A stretch of 25,131 nt of DNA from DATGFK01 sp040007395 (GTDB lineage Bacteria > Chloroflexota > Anaerolineae > Aggregatilineales > UBA2796), in contig JBDTVG010000063.1 of NCBI GenBank assembly GCA_040007395.1, positions 1-25,131 of the forward strand, written 5' to 3'. The notes below the pieces were generated by a model. The model saw nothing but the letters and a program-made list of their open reading frames with translations. It was not told the DNA's origin and made no database searches. Shown here piece after piece: positions 14,591-22,800 of the stretch (the first letter of the stretch is position 1; the number at the start of each line of letters is the position of its first letter). The position numbers and the translations under genes were made by a program.

Positions 14591-16387
14591 ATGTTAAAGA
14601 GTGAGTTTAGCGTACCAAATGCTTACCGATACGATCAGCGTAGTCCAACCCGGTGGGTTATTTCTCATATCGCACGCTACAAGTTTTTCTTTCTCGGTAC
14701 GGTACTGCTCTATATCGGCGCGTTCACTTGCTATTCGCTAGCACAGGCAACGGTTGGGCGTGCTGTGGGGGAAGTTATGGCTCCTAGCAGCGATAACGGA
14801 CTCCTCAAAATTGCCCTACTTATTCTGGCGCTGCTCGTCACCGATGGATTATTGAGTCTCGGCGGCAGTCTTTCTGTCGAAACTATTGCTCAACGCCTCG
14901 AAGCCGATGCCCGTGAGGAACTCTACGGCAGTTTACTTGGCAAAAGCCAGACATTCCACAATCGTCAGCGAGTCGGAGACATCATGGCTCGCGCCACCGA
15001 TGATGTACAGCAGCTAAACGGTATGATGAATCCCGGTGTAAGCATCATTCTGGAAACTGTATTGGGCATCACGATTCCGCTGATCTTTATTACGACTATC
15101 AACGTGCGACTGCTGCTTGTACCGCTGTTATTCGTCGCCGTCTATATTGTTTCGGTGGTTCGTTTTGTTCGTACACTTGGCCCCGTGACACGCCATCAGC
15201 GAACACAGTTCGGCAAGATGAACGCCGGGTTAGAAGAAACGATCTCTGGCATTGAGGTGGTCAAGGCCAGTTCGCAAGAAGAATTCGAGCGCCGCAAGTT
15301 TCGCAGCAATGCCCGTCTGTTTCGCGATTTCTTTGTCCGTCAGGGTTATCTGCAAGCACGTTACCTGCCACTTTTGTTCTATGGAATAGCCATTGGGTTG
15401 GCCTTCCTGCACGCCCTGTCGCTCTATCAGGACTCACAGATCACCATCCCGCAATTGATCTCGTTTATGAGTTTGATGGGCGTACTCCGGTGGCCTACTT
15501 TTGCGTCGATCTTCTCTTTTTCGCTGGTGCAGATGGGTCTCGCCGGAGCAAAGCGAATTCTCAGCCTGATTGAGGAGGAAACGGAACTCGATCAGAATAC
15601 AGGCGGCTACAATGCGCGTGTCGAGGGCAATATCCTGTTTGAGAATGTCACCTTTGCCTATGATCGTAACCGGGTGTTGGATCGTATTTCGTTTAGCATT
15701 AAAGCCGGACAGACGGTTGCAGTTGTCGGGCAGACGGGTTCGGGCAAAAGTACGTTGTCACAGTTGATCAACCGCACCTACGATGTTACCTATGGGCGCG
15801 TGCTAATCGATGGAGTAGATGTGCGCGAATGGGACCTGACTGCGTTACGTTCGCAGATCTCCAAGATTGAGCAGGACATCTTCCTGTTCTCGCGCACGAT
15901 TGCGGAGAATATCGCGTTTGGTGCGCCCGATGCGACTCAGGAACAGATCGAGCAAGCGGCGCGGGATGCACAGGCACACGAGTTTATTCTCAACTTCAAA
16001 GATGGATACAACACAATTCTGGGTGAACGTGGCGTAACGCTTTCCGGTGGACAGAAGCAGCGTGTCGCACTGGCAAGAGCCTTTCTGAGCAATCCGCGTA
16101 TCCTAATTCTGGACGATTCGACCAGTGCTATCGACAGTGCCACCGAAGATGAGATCCAGAAGGCAATTCGCAAAGCACAGCAGGGGCGCACGACAATCTT
16201 GATCACGCATCGTTTATCACAGATCCGCTGGGCTGATCATATTCTGGTACTAGATCAGGGTCGAATCGTTGCCGACGGCACGCACGACGAACTCTTGCGG
16301 CAATCGAGTCACTATCGGCGCATCTTTGCTCGGTACGATGTAGCCTTACCGCCACTCGAAGCCCAACCTGCTCCGCAAACGGCCTAG
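14591..16387 (+). CDS. Heterodimeric ABC exporter, subunit with degenerate Walker B
   Basis: From ATG 14591 the protein has 598 residues; AAGGGAG lies about 7 bases upstream, better placed than for the in-frame ATG at 14549. The N-terminal half is a type I exporter membrane domain with six helices, including GDIMARATDDVQQLNGMM and QTRYLP-like segments of the ABC_membrane family. In the ATPase half, Walker A is at 380-388 (GQTGSGKST), the signature LSGGQKQR at 484-491, Walker B ILILD at 504-508 and the switch histidine is H540. The catalytic glutamate position holds D509 (LDDSTSAIDS), as in TM287-type subunits. This subunit would form the degenerate ATP site with the second exporter protein encoded downstream. 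Substrate is unknown: drugs, lipids or peptides are all possible. Confidence 0.94.
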   Translation: MLKSEFSVPNAYRYDQRSPTRWVISHIARYKFFFLGTVLLYIGAFTCYSLAQATVGRAVGEVMAPSSDNGLLKIALLILALLVTDGLLSLGGSLSVETIAQRLEADAREELYGSLLGKSQTFHNRQRVGDIMARATDDVQQLNGMMNPGVSIILETVLGITIPLIFITTINVRLLLVPLLFVAVYIVSVVRFVRTLGPVTRHQRTQFGKMNAGLEETISGIEVVKASSQEEFERRKFRSNARLFRDFFVRQGYLQARYLPLLFYGIAIGLAFLHALSLYQDSQITIPQLISFMSLMGVLRWPTFASIFSFSLVQMGLAGAKRILSLIEEETELDQNTGGYNARVEGNILFENVTFAYDRNRVLDRISFSIKAGQTVAVVGQTGSGKSTLSQLINRTYDVTYGRVLIDGVDVREWDLTALRSQISKIEQDIFLFSRTIAENIAFGAPDATQEQIEQAARDAQAHEFILNFKDGYNTILGERGVTLSGGQKQRVALARAFLSNPRILILDDSTSAIDSATEDEIQKAIRKAQQGRTTILITHRLSQIRWADHILVLDQGRIVADGTHDELLRQSSHYRRIFARYDVALPPLEAQPAPQTA

Positions 16388-16399
16388 AAGGGATCGCTC

Positions 16400-16573
16400 A
16401 TGCAGAGACCAAGAGATAAGAAGTGGCTGATACTGCTGATAGTATTGGTGTTTGGGGCGCTCATCTTTAATCCGGGACCATTGTTTACCCTGTTGCAAAC
16501 GCTGTTAATGATTGCGTCGATAGGGCTGATTTGTGTACTCATTCTGCTGGCTCTCCAGCGACTTTCCAAATAG
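16400..16573 (+). CDS. 57-residue two-helix membrane protein encoded between exporter subunits
   Basis: The frame starts MQRPRDKKWLILLIVLVFG and ends IASIGLICVLILLALQRLSK. It has a basic N-terminal tail, a hydrophobic segment at about 9-24, a short FNPGPLF turn, a second hydrophobic segment at about 30-52 and a basic end. AAGGGA lies 6 bases before the ATG. It begins 12 bases after the first subunit's stop codon and ends 21 bases before the second subunit's start, with each gene carrying its own ribosome binding site, so it is set exactly in the operon. I do not recognise a family. It could be a small accessory subunit or assembly factor of the exporter, by analogy with KdpF-like membrane peptides; that is inference. 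Confidence 0.75.
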   Translation: MQRPRDKKWLILLIVLVFGALIFNPGPLFTLLQTLLMIASIGLICVLILLALQRLSK

Positions 16574-16594
16574 CTACTGTTAAGGAGTCGTTAC

Positions 16595-18415
16595 ATGGGT
16601 TTCCTCATGGACGGCCTCGATGCCGAGGCCTATGACCGTGCCTACTCTGATCGCCAGCTTGTCACCCGTATCATTGCCTACTTCAAGCCGCAGACTTTTC
16701 GCATTCTGGCAGTATCGTTCACAGTACTACTAACCTCGGTAGCGAATACAGGGCTGCCGATCTTCATCTCAAAGGGTATCGACGAACTGCAACACAACAA
16801 CGCATCCGATAAGCTACTGTTGTATGTGGCTCTAGTGACTGGGCTGGCGTGTTTGGGCTGGGCATTCAATTTCATCCAGCGCTGGTATTCCGCCAAAGCG
16901 GTAGGCGAAGTCGTGCTCAAGCTCCGCGAGGATGCCTTCGATGCAGTCTTGAAGCGCGATTTGTCCTTCTACGACACTTTCGCATCGGGCAAGATCGTCA
17001 GCCGCGTGACCTCTGATACCCAAGCATTTTCGCAAACCATTACGCTCGTCATGGATCTATTAAGCCAGTTTCTATTAGTGGCGCTGCTGATCGGCTACCT
17101 GTCTACTGTAGATGCACGACTCACGCTGATTCTGTTGATCCTTTCCCCGTTTGTGGTTGGGGTCGCGCTAGCATTCCGCGTGGTGGCGCGACGTACTATT
17201 ACGCAAGGTCGGCGTGTGCGGGCAGTTGTCAGTGCCCATGTTCAGGAAACGGTCAGTGGGATTAGTGTTGCCAAGACGTTTCGGCAAGAACAAGTCATCT
17301 ATGATGAATTTCTGAAGGTCAACGCACAGTCGTTTCGCATTAACTTGCGGGTCGGTTGGGTCTTTAGTGGTATCTTCCCGATCCTGAATATCCTAGCGGG
17401 TTGTGGTACGGCGGCGTTGGTGTACTTTGGTGGGCTTAGTACTCAGCAGGGATCGCTTACCGCTGGGAATTGGTATCTCTTCATTCAAGGCTTGATTTTG
17501 TTCTGGTTCCCGTTGACCAGTATTGCCTCGTTCTGGAGCCAGTTTCAGCTGGGGCTTGCCGCCAGCGAACGTGTCTTCGCGCTGCTTGATGCCGATCCCA
17601 AAGTCGTGCAGACGGACGATTATAAGCTAGAAGAAGTGCGCGGTGAGATTCGCTTTGAGAGTGTCGATTTCAGCTATAACGAAAACGAACAAGTACTGCA
17701 AAACTTCTCGCTGACAATCAAAGCGGGGGAGACGTTGGCATTGGTGGGGCATACTGGGGCGGGCAAGTCGAGCATCGGTAAGCTGATTGCTCGATTCTAT
17801 GAGTTTCAGGGTGGACGGATTAGTGTGGACGGTCACGACATTCGTAAGCTTGATCTGCCCATCTATCGGAGCCATTTGGGAATTGTGACCCAAAGTCCGT
17901 TTCTGTTCGATGGCACAGTGATGGAAAATATTCGTTACGGTAAGTCAGGTGCAACCAACGAGGAAGTGGCACAAGTGGCAAAGCTCATTGGCGGCGGCGA
18001 TTGGATCTCCAGTTTGTCGAATGGCCTAAATTCCGAAGTCGGTGAGCGAGGAAATGGGCTATCGATGGGGCAGCGGCAGCTTGTTGCTCTAGCCCGTGTC
18101 CAGTTACAAAATCCATCGATCTTCATTCTGGATGAAGCTACCGCCAGCATTGATCCTTTCACCGAAACACTGATTCAAGAAGGATTGGACGTGGTGTTGG
18201 AACACCGCACCTCAATTATCATTGCCCATCGCCTGTCCACCATCAAAAACGCGGATCGCATCATTGTGTTGAGTCATGGGCAGATCATCGAGCAAGGTTC
18301 ACATGACTCACTGCTGGCGCAAGGCGGACATTACGCGGATCTGTACAATACCTATTTCCGCCATCAGTCGTTGGAATATATTGAGAATGCGAGAAGCGCG
18401 TTGGGCACGGCATAG
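16595..18415 (+). CDS. Heterodimeric ABC exporter, subunit with catalytic Walker B glutamate
   Basis: A protein of 606 residues starting at ATG 16595 with AAGGAG 7 bases upstream. The membrane domain of six helices covers about 25-330, with GKIVSRVTSDTQAFSQTITL and HVQETVSGISVAKTFRQE. The ATPase domain has Walker A GHTGAGKSS at 385-393, Walker B IFILD at 509-513 with E514 present, and the switch histidine H545. Its signature reads LSMGQRQL (489-496) instead of LSGGQ, so this deviation and D509 of the first subunit fall in the same composite site, whereas the other site is fully canonical. This is the recognised asymmetric pattern of heterodimeric exporters such as TM287/288 and BmrCD. It is the last gene of the operon and is convergent with the galactosidase. 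Confidence 0.94.
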   Translation: MGFLMDGLDAEAYDRAYSDRQLVTRIIAYFKPQTFRILAVSFTVLLTSVANTGLPIFISKGIDELQHNNASDKLLLYVALVTGLACLGWAFNFIQRWYSAKAVGEVVLKLREDAFDAVLKRDLSFYDTFASGKIVSRVTSDTQAFSQTITLVMDLLSQFLLVALLIGYLSTVDARLTLILLILSPFVVGVALAFRVVARRTITQGRRVRAVVSAHVQETVSGISVAKTFRQEQVIYDEFLKVNAQSFRINLRVGWVFSGIFPILNILAGCGTAALVYFGGLSTQQGSLTAGNWYLFIQGLILFWFPLTSIASFWSQFQLGLAASERVFALLDADPKVVQTDDYKLEEVRGEIRFESVDFSYNENEQVLQNFSLTIKAGETLALVGHTGAGKSSIGKLIARFYEFQGGRISVDGHDIRKLDLPIYRSHLGIVTQSPFLFDGTVMENIRYGKSGATNEEVAQVAKLIGGGDWISSLSNGLNSEVGERGNGLSMGQRQLVALARVQLQNPSIFILDEATASIDPFTETLIQEGLDVVLEHRTSIIIAHRLSTIKNADRIIVLSHGQIIEQGSHDSLLAQGGHYADLYNTYFRHQSLEYIENARSALGTA

Positions 18416-18524
18416 AGCATCTTGGCGGCTGTAAAGTACTGGGGCAGTCAAACTGGTTTCTTTAGCAACCTACGGAAAGCTGTTCAAAAACAGGATTATT
18501 GGATCAATGAGCGTGATCTTAAGT

Positions 18525-18560
18525 TGAAGTCCCTCGCTGCAACAGCAGTAAGGGACTTCA
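18525..18560. terminator. Two-part hairpin between convergent exporter and galactosidase genes
   Basis: TGAAGTCCCT (18525-18534) pairs perfectly with AGGGACTTCA (18551-18560), and inside it CTGC-AACA-GCAG forms a further stem with a tetraloop. The two stems are separated by a 2x2 mismatch. It stands between converging transcripts, as expected of a bidirectional terminator, although no clear T run follows on either strand. The rest of 18416-18611 shows nothing. Confidence 0.65.
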
Positions 18561-18611
18561 CATAGGGGATTCAGCGGTTAGGACTAAGCACAAAATCTGG
18601 GATTGATGAGC

Positions 18612-20612
18612 TTATCGTGCGGGTTCTGGCATCACCAATGTGCGACGGTTGTGGTTGAAGCGCAGTTCGACGGTGTTCCCCGCTTCGTCCTGTAAGCGGA
18701 CCACTTCCAATGTACCGTTGGAGTCGCGCTCGGCAATCTCATGACGCTTGAGATCGAGTGCTTGCCAGATTAGACGCGGGATCACGGAGTCGCCCCAGTA
18801 GCCAACCGTATAGGCCGCACCCTTGCCTACATGGTTCACCGTCGCGGCGATGCCATCTTTGTAGTAGCCATCCGCGTAACGGGTCAGCGCTTCGGCACTG
18901 GTCGGCTTGAGGATTTCAGCCCAAGTGTTATAGCGTGACCGAGTAGACATCGGCAGTCCAAAACCGGATGAGTTGGATGCGACCTCTGCGACGTGCATTC
19001 CGCGTTCATCGTTCCAATCCATCGCCGTTTCGCGGGGAGATCGCATCCCGACGGCAGGGATTGGCGGAATGCTGATAAACTCATCAACAGTCACACCGAG
19101 CAGATCGCTCAAGCCACCCGCAGGCATGGGCTGGTCTGTCCATGTATTCCCCTGATTCTTGAAGCCCGCTCGGAACATCACGACGAGACGACCACCCACT
19201 TCAACATAGCTGCGCCAGCTCGCCGTGTGCTTTTCGTTGATCAAGGCGGGCGAAGGCACAAACACGGCCTCGTAGCCGCCCAAGTCAGCATCGCGGGGCA
19301 CAATATCTACTGGGATATTCGCTTCCCACAACTGCTCATAAATTTCCAATGCTAACCGATAGTAGGAGAACTCGCGGTTTTGCGGGTCAAGCTCAAGCGT
19401 CCATGAATCTTGATAGTCGAACATCAGCGCAACAGGCGCTTGGGGGCGGTGCAGTGCTGGACGCTTCGCCAGATCCTCACTCACCTGTTTGGCTTCATAC
19501 CAGCAGCGATCCGGTGTGCCATCGTGTTTCATTATCCCGGCATGATACTGCTCTTGCCCAATATTTACCGCCCGTTCGCGGAAGTAGCAGACCGCTTCCG
19601 CACCGTGAGCAATCGCCTGATGTGTCCAAATGCGAACTTGTCCCGGCGGCACAGGTGGGTTAAAGGGAGTCCAGTCAAGAGGCCCCGGTTGCTGTTCCAT
19701 CACCCAGAAGGCGCGATTCTTCAACCCTCGCATCAGATCCAGATTGAAGGCGGCTTCGGCGGGACCACTCATACCATGCAGATAGTTATCATAGCTCACG
19801 AAGTCGAGGTCACGCGCCAGCTCGAAATAATCAATATCCGTAAACTTGAGCATAAGGTTGTGGGTGATAAAGCGTTCGGAGCCAATTTCGCGGCGCAGCA
19901 CTTCGATCTGGCGGCGCTGAAAGTTTACCCAACTATCCGATGAGAAACGGCGATAGTCCAACAGCAGACTGGGATTATGCGCGGCAGTACTTGGCGCAGG
20001 AACTGGAATCTGTGTCCAGTCGGTGTAGGTCGCGCTCCAGAACTGTGTTCCCCATGCCGCGTTGAGTGCATCGAGGTTGCCATATTTTTGTTCGCACCAT
20101 TGTTGGAACGCGGCGCGGCAGTAATCGCATACACAGCGCGTACTGCTGTGGCAGCCAAATTCATTATCGATCTGCCAGCCGATGACATTCTTGTGTTGAC
20201 CCCACTGTTTCGCTACTGCCGTCACGATGCCATTAGCCGCTTCCTGATAGGCTGGCACATTGGCACAGGCAAAGCGCCGCGACCCAGCGACTGTCCGCTG
20301 CCCAGTTCGATCATCAACACGCAGAAGTTCAGGGTGTTCAACAACAAACCACGGCGGAGGAACTGCTGTCGGCGTGCAGAGTACCACCTGTATATCGGCT
20401 TTCTGGAACACTTCCAACGCCTGATCCATCCACTCGAAGTGGTATTCGCCGGGGCGTGGCTCCAATTTGTCCCAAGCAAACTCCATCATACGGGCGACGG
20501 TAATTCCAGCTTCGCGCAGTAAGGTCGCATCTTGAGGCCAACGCGACTCAGGCCAATGTTCTGGGTAATAGGCAACGCCCAGCCGGGGGTGTTCCAAAGG
20601 TAGTATTGTCAT
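18612..20612 (-). CDS. GH42 beta-galactosidase
   Basis: From ATG 20612 the protein has 666 residues; GGAG lies 8 bases upstream, favouring it over the in-frame GTG at 20615. The GH42 TIM barrel begins LGVAYYPEHWPE. The acid/base is E151 in GWQIDNEFG and the nucleophile E305 in FWVMEQQPGP. Cysteines 116, 160, 162 and 165 (RFACAN, TRCVCDYC) have the same spacing as the zinc ligands of the Thermus A4 enzyme. The trimerisation domain and a small C-terminal beta domain follow. There is no signal peptide, so the enzyme acts in the cytoplasm on imported galactosides, for example galactan or arabinogalactan fragments, and depends on an importer. It has its own upstream spacer with palindromes and is separate from the transpeptidase gene. 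Confidence 0.95.
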   Translation of the reverse strand: MTILPLEHPRLGVAYYPEHWPESRWPQDATLLREAGITVARMMEFAWDKLEPRPGEYHFEWMDQALEVFQKADIQVVLCTPTAVPPPWFVVEHPELLRVDDRTGQRTVAGSRRFACANVPAYQEAANGIVTAVAKQWGQHKNVIGWQIDNEFGCHSSTRCVCDYCRAAFQQWCEQKYGNLDALNAAWGTQFWSATYTDWTQIPVPAPSTAAHNPSLLLDYRRFSSDSWVNFQRRQIEVLRREIGSERFITHNLMLKFTDIDYFELARDLDFVSYDNYLHGMSGPAEAAFNLDLMRGLKNRAFWVMEQQPGPLDWTPFNPPVPPGQVRIWTHQAIAHGAEAVCYFRERAVNIGQEQYHAGIMKHDGTPDRCWYEAKQVSEDLAKRPALHRPQAPVALMFDYQDSWTLELDPQNREFSYYRLALEIYEQLWEANIPVDIVPRDADLGGYEAVFVPSPALINEKHTASWRSYVEVGGRLVVMFRAGFKNQGNTWTDQPMPAGGLSDLLGVTVDEFISIPPIPAVGMRSPRETAMDWNDERGMHVAEVASNSSGFGLPMSTRSRYNTWAEILKPTSAEALTRYADGYYKDGIAATVNHVGKGAAYTVGYWGDSVIPRLIWQALDLKRHEIAERDSNGTLEVVRLQDEAGNTVELRFNHNRRTLVMPEPAR

Positions 20613-20646
20613 CACAAAGTCTCCAATTTGAATAGTGCAATCGATG

Positions 20647-20662
20647 TAATCAATCGTGATTA
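20647..20662. promoter_or_regulatory. Palindrome upstream of the galactosidase, possible operator
   Basis: TAATCA-ATCG-TGATTA is a perfect 16-base inverted repeat 35 bases before the galactosidase start codon, the usual place for a sugar-regulator operator. It does not have the CG centre of typical LacI sites. Confidence 0.35.
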
Positions 20663-20667
20663 ATTGC

Positions 20668-20698
20668 GGTCAATCAGAAAAGACGTATCTGATTGACC
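20668..20698. terminator. 11-bp perfect hairpin between transpeptidase and galactosidase genes
   Basis: GGTCAATCAGA (20668-20678) pairs perfectly with TCTGATTGACC (20688-20698) around a 9-base loop. On the minus strand it follows the transpeptidase stop by about 50 bases, so it may terminate that transcript; with no T run it could equally be an operator for the galactosidase gene. Confidence 0.45.
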
Positions 20699-20705
20699 TA
20701 CTCTA

Positions 20706-20743
20706 CTCTAAATCTCTCCCTGTGGGCGGGGAACGGGTTAGAG
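20706..20743. repeat. Degenerate REP-like palindrome
   Basis: CTCTAAATCTCTCCC, a TGTG loop and GGCGGGGAACGGGTTAGAG form an imperfect hairpin. The sequence looks like a decayed form of the CTAACCCTCTCCC-loop-GGGAGAGGGTTAG REP type seen also at 12333-12388. It begins 5 bases after the transpeptidase stop on the minus strand and may stabilise or end that message. Confidence 0.5.
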
Positions 20744-20747
20744 CCTT

Positions 20748-21800
20748 TCAGCTAGCCTGTGAACGGCTGTCCCACACTGTTACCGTCAGATCAGCCGAAT
20801 CACCGACCCAATTGTAGATCCAGCGTGCATCGGAGATCGACATATTGACACAACCGTGACTATGCTTGAAGCCATAGCCATCATGCCAATAAGTGCCATG
20901 TAAACTGATGTCTTTGTCGAAAAACATGACATAAGGAACCTGTGGCAGCGAGTAGAAGTCTGGTTCGCCCATTGCGCCGCTCATCGGAGTCGTCGGCACG
21001 CGTCGCCATACTTTGAATGTGCCGATATTCGTCTGCCAGTTGGTCAACCCTGATGAGATGAGGGTTGCGTATACCAGTTTGTCGCCGTCATAAGCAGAAA
21101 GCACCTGCTCATACAGGTCGATAGCCGCCCACTTTTGTGCGTCTTTGGGACGTGCTGTGGGCATAAGCCGTGCCACTTTGCGCTGTTCAAGCCATTGTTC
21201 CGGCCCCACCAGATACCAGTCCCAGCCATCGACGCGAACCGTGGCAAAAATATTGAGCAGCATGTAGCGATTAATGGCTGGCGTAGCAGTACTCCGCACA
21301 CCGCCCGGTGTTTTACTCGGAATGGACGCTTGGATCACCCACGCGATGGGATATTCAAGCGGTTTATCGATTAGCACTCCAGCAAAGGCCGAAGAGTAGC
21401 TCTGCTTGAGCGAACTGCGGCGCAGCCATGTTTTATTACGCAGCATCGCGAAGCCATCTTGCGTTTTGTAGATGCTCACGAAGTTGAAGCCGCTATCAAC
21501 TTTGCCAATCACGTTACCATTGGGCGCGTCGAAGATCTCTGCATCGGGCAAGATGCGGTAGAAACTGTAGGAGTTGACTTCTTTTTTGTCCACCTCTACT
21601 GGAGTTACATCCGGGCTAGGATGAGCCTGCATTTCGACCAGCAGCTTTTGATAAACCTCGGTAGGCAGTCCGGCGGTACAATTGGGAGAATCGACAGCGG
21701 GGCATTTGTTGTCGTCGGCATGAACAATCCGCGCCGGAAACCCAAAAGCAGTACCCAATACAATTGATAAAGCTACCATCAATACGGGAAAACGTCTCAT
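20748..21800 (-). CDS. Exported L,D-transpeptidase (YkuD domain)
   Basis: From ATG 21800 the protein has 350 residues with a signal peptide at about 1-29 (MRRFPVLMVALSIVLGTAFG). An SH3-like region lies at about 75-130 (AEIFDAPNGNVIGKV, SIYKTQDGFAML). The C-terminal YkuD domain at about 225-345 has the catalytic motif HSHGCVNM with C317 and H315, plus H301 in LHGTYWHDGYG. YkuD enzymes form 3-3 peptidoglycan cross-links or anchor proteins to peptidoglycan outside the membrane. The start follows the methyltransferase stop by 19 bases with only a distant GAGG as ribosome binding site; an upstream in-frame start at 21857 would overlap the methyltransferase and lose the signal peptide. The two genes probably share a transcript. 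Confidence 0.92.
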   Translation of the reverse strand: MRRFPVLMVALSIVLGTAFGFPARIVHADDNKCPAVDSPNCTAGLPTEVYQKLLVEMQAHPSPDVTPVEVDKKEVNSYSFYRILPDAEIFDAPNGNVIGKVDSGFNFVSIYKTQDGFAMLRNKTWLRRSSLKQSYSSAFAGVLIDKPLEYPIAWVIQASIPSKTPGGVRSTATPAINRYMLLNIFATVRVDGWDWYLVGPEQWLEQRKVARLMPTARPKDAQKWAAIDLYEQVLSAYDGDKLVYATLISSGLTNWQTNIGTFKVWRRVPTTPMSGAMGEPDFYSLPQVPYVMFFDKDISLHGTYWHDGYGFKHSHGCVNMSISDARWIYNWVGDSADLTVTVWDSRSQAS

Positions 21801-21819
21801 CGGAGAATTTCTGACCTCA

Positions 21820-22617
21820 TTACATGGGCGATGATGAGCGCGGAGGCATGAACACACGAACCTCGAAGCTGCTCTCGGACTCGATTACACGATTTGCGTC
21901 ACCAAATTCTACCTCAATAGCAGCGCGGACGGCATCTACACAGTGAGCCAGTTCGGTATCGTCCAGTTGCCATAGGATCGACCATGTTCTGCCTTTTACT
22001 CTTTCCAGAAATCCTGCGATTGATTGCTGAATTTTGAATCGGTAAACGTGCGGTTCTCCGACTAGCTGCCATCCGGCACTAGTGGGTAAATCCACTGGTC
22101 TAGGCTGGTCTTCGCTGCTATTGCGTCGCTTATCGGCTGGCAACGCCTGCCGCATTGCGTCCCGCATAAGTTTCTCAGTACCGTCATGAGTATTACCCCC
22201 ACTGAGCAGCACCGCATCGGGGCGCAGCACTCGCGCCAATTCGTCTACTGCACCACGCCAATCCGAGACGAGATGAAAAATGTGAACAGCGACGGCTGCA
22301 TCAAAGGTGTTTGCCGGAAACGGCAAGCGGGTAATATCGCCTTCAGCCAAAGCGATTGGCTCATCGGTCTGTTTTTCGCGCAAACGCAGCATCATCGCCC
22401 GCGACAGGTCTACCCCATAGATGGCCTTGACGTGTGGCGCAAGTGGCAGCGCAATCCGTCCCGTACCTACACCAATTTCGATTAGCTTACTGGCCTTTGT
22501 TAGCCCGCCCGCTTGTTGGAGCAAGTCTGCGACGTGTGTTTCGACCCCCGGCGGAAAGCCGCGAGTCTCATCATAGAACCCTACCGCCCGATCAAAGACA
22601 ACCGAACCAGATTGCAT
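21820..22617 (-). CDS. Class I SAM-dependent methyltransferase
   Basis: A cytoplasmic protein of 265 residues with the Methyltransf_11 Rossmann domain. Motif I is LIEIGVGTGRIALPLA at about 45-60, the SAM-ribose acidic residue lies in IYGVDLSRAMM, motif II in ALAEGDITRLPF, and the later FDAAVAVHIFHLV and LARVLRPDAVLLSGG segments are those of small-molecule methyltransferases. The C-terminal part is a variable substrate domain with no recognisable catalytic residue. GAGGAG lies 7 bases before the ATG. It is the first gene of a unit with the transpeptidase and is divergent from the P450, with about 180 bases between the two start codons in which I saw no convincing promoter. The substrate is unknown. 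Confidence 0.88.
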   Translation of the reverse strand: MQSGSVVFDRAVGFYDETRGFPPGVETHVADLLQQAGGLTKASKLIEIGVGTGRIALPLAPHVKAIYGVDLSRAMMLRLREKQTDEPIALAEGDITRLPFPANTFDAAVAVHIFHLVSDWRGAVDELARVLRPDAVLLSGGNTHDGTEKLMRDAMRQALPADKRRNSSEDQPRPVDLPTSAGWQLVGEPHVYRFKIQQSIAGFLERVKGRTWSILWQLDDTELAHCVDAVRAAIEVEFGDANRVIESESSFEVRVFMPPRSSSPM

Positions 22618-22800
22618 TTTAGCACTCCTCGCTGCTTTGTCTCAACCTCACCTTTGTTTTCACCGAGATTAAGCATAACATGCGCTGCCATTTAAGCTAA
22701 TATCAAGAGATCACTCATTAATCAAAATGCCGTAAACTGTGTAGAATAGAGTATCGTGCAAACGTATAGTTTATGCTCAAGACAACAAGGAAACAACCTC

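Noticed and set aside
19410..19943. Plus-strand open frame of 177 codons
   Set aside because: It lies antisense within the conserved GH42 gene and has no recognisable domain or ribosome binding site.
19977..20522. Plus-strand open frame of 181 codons
   Set aside because: Antisense to the catalytic barrel of the GH42 gene; a compositional shadow.
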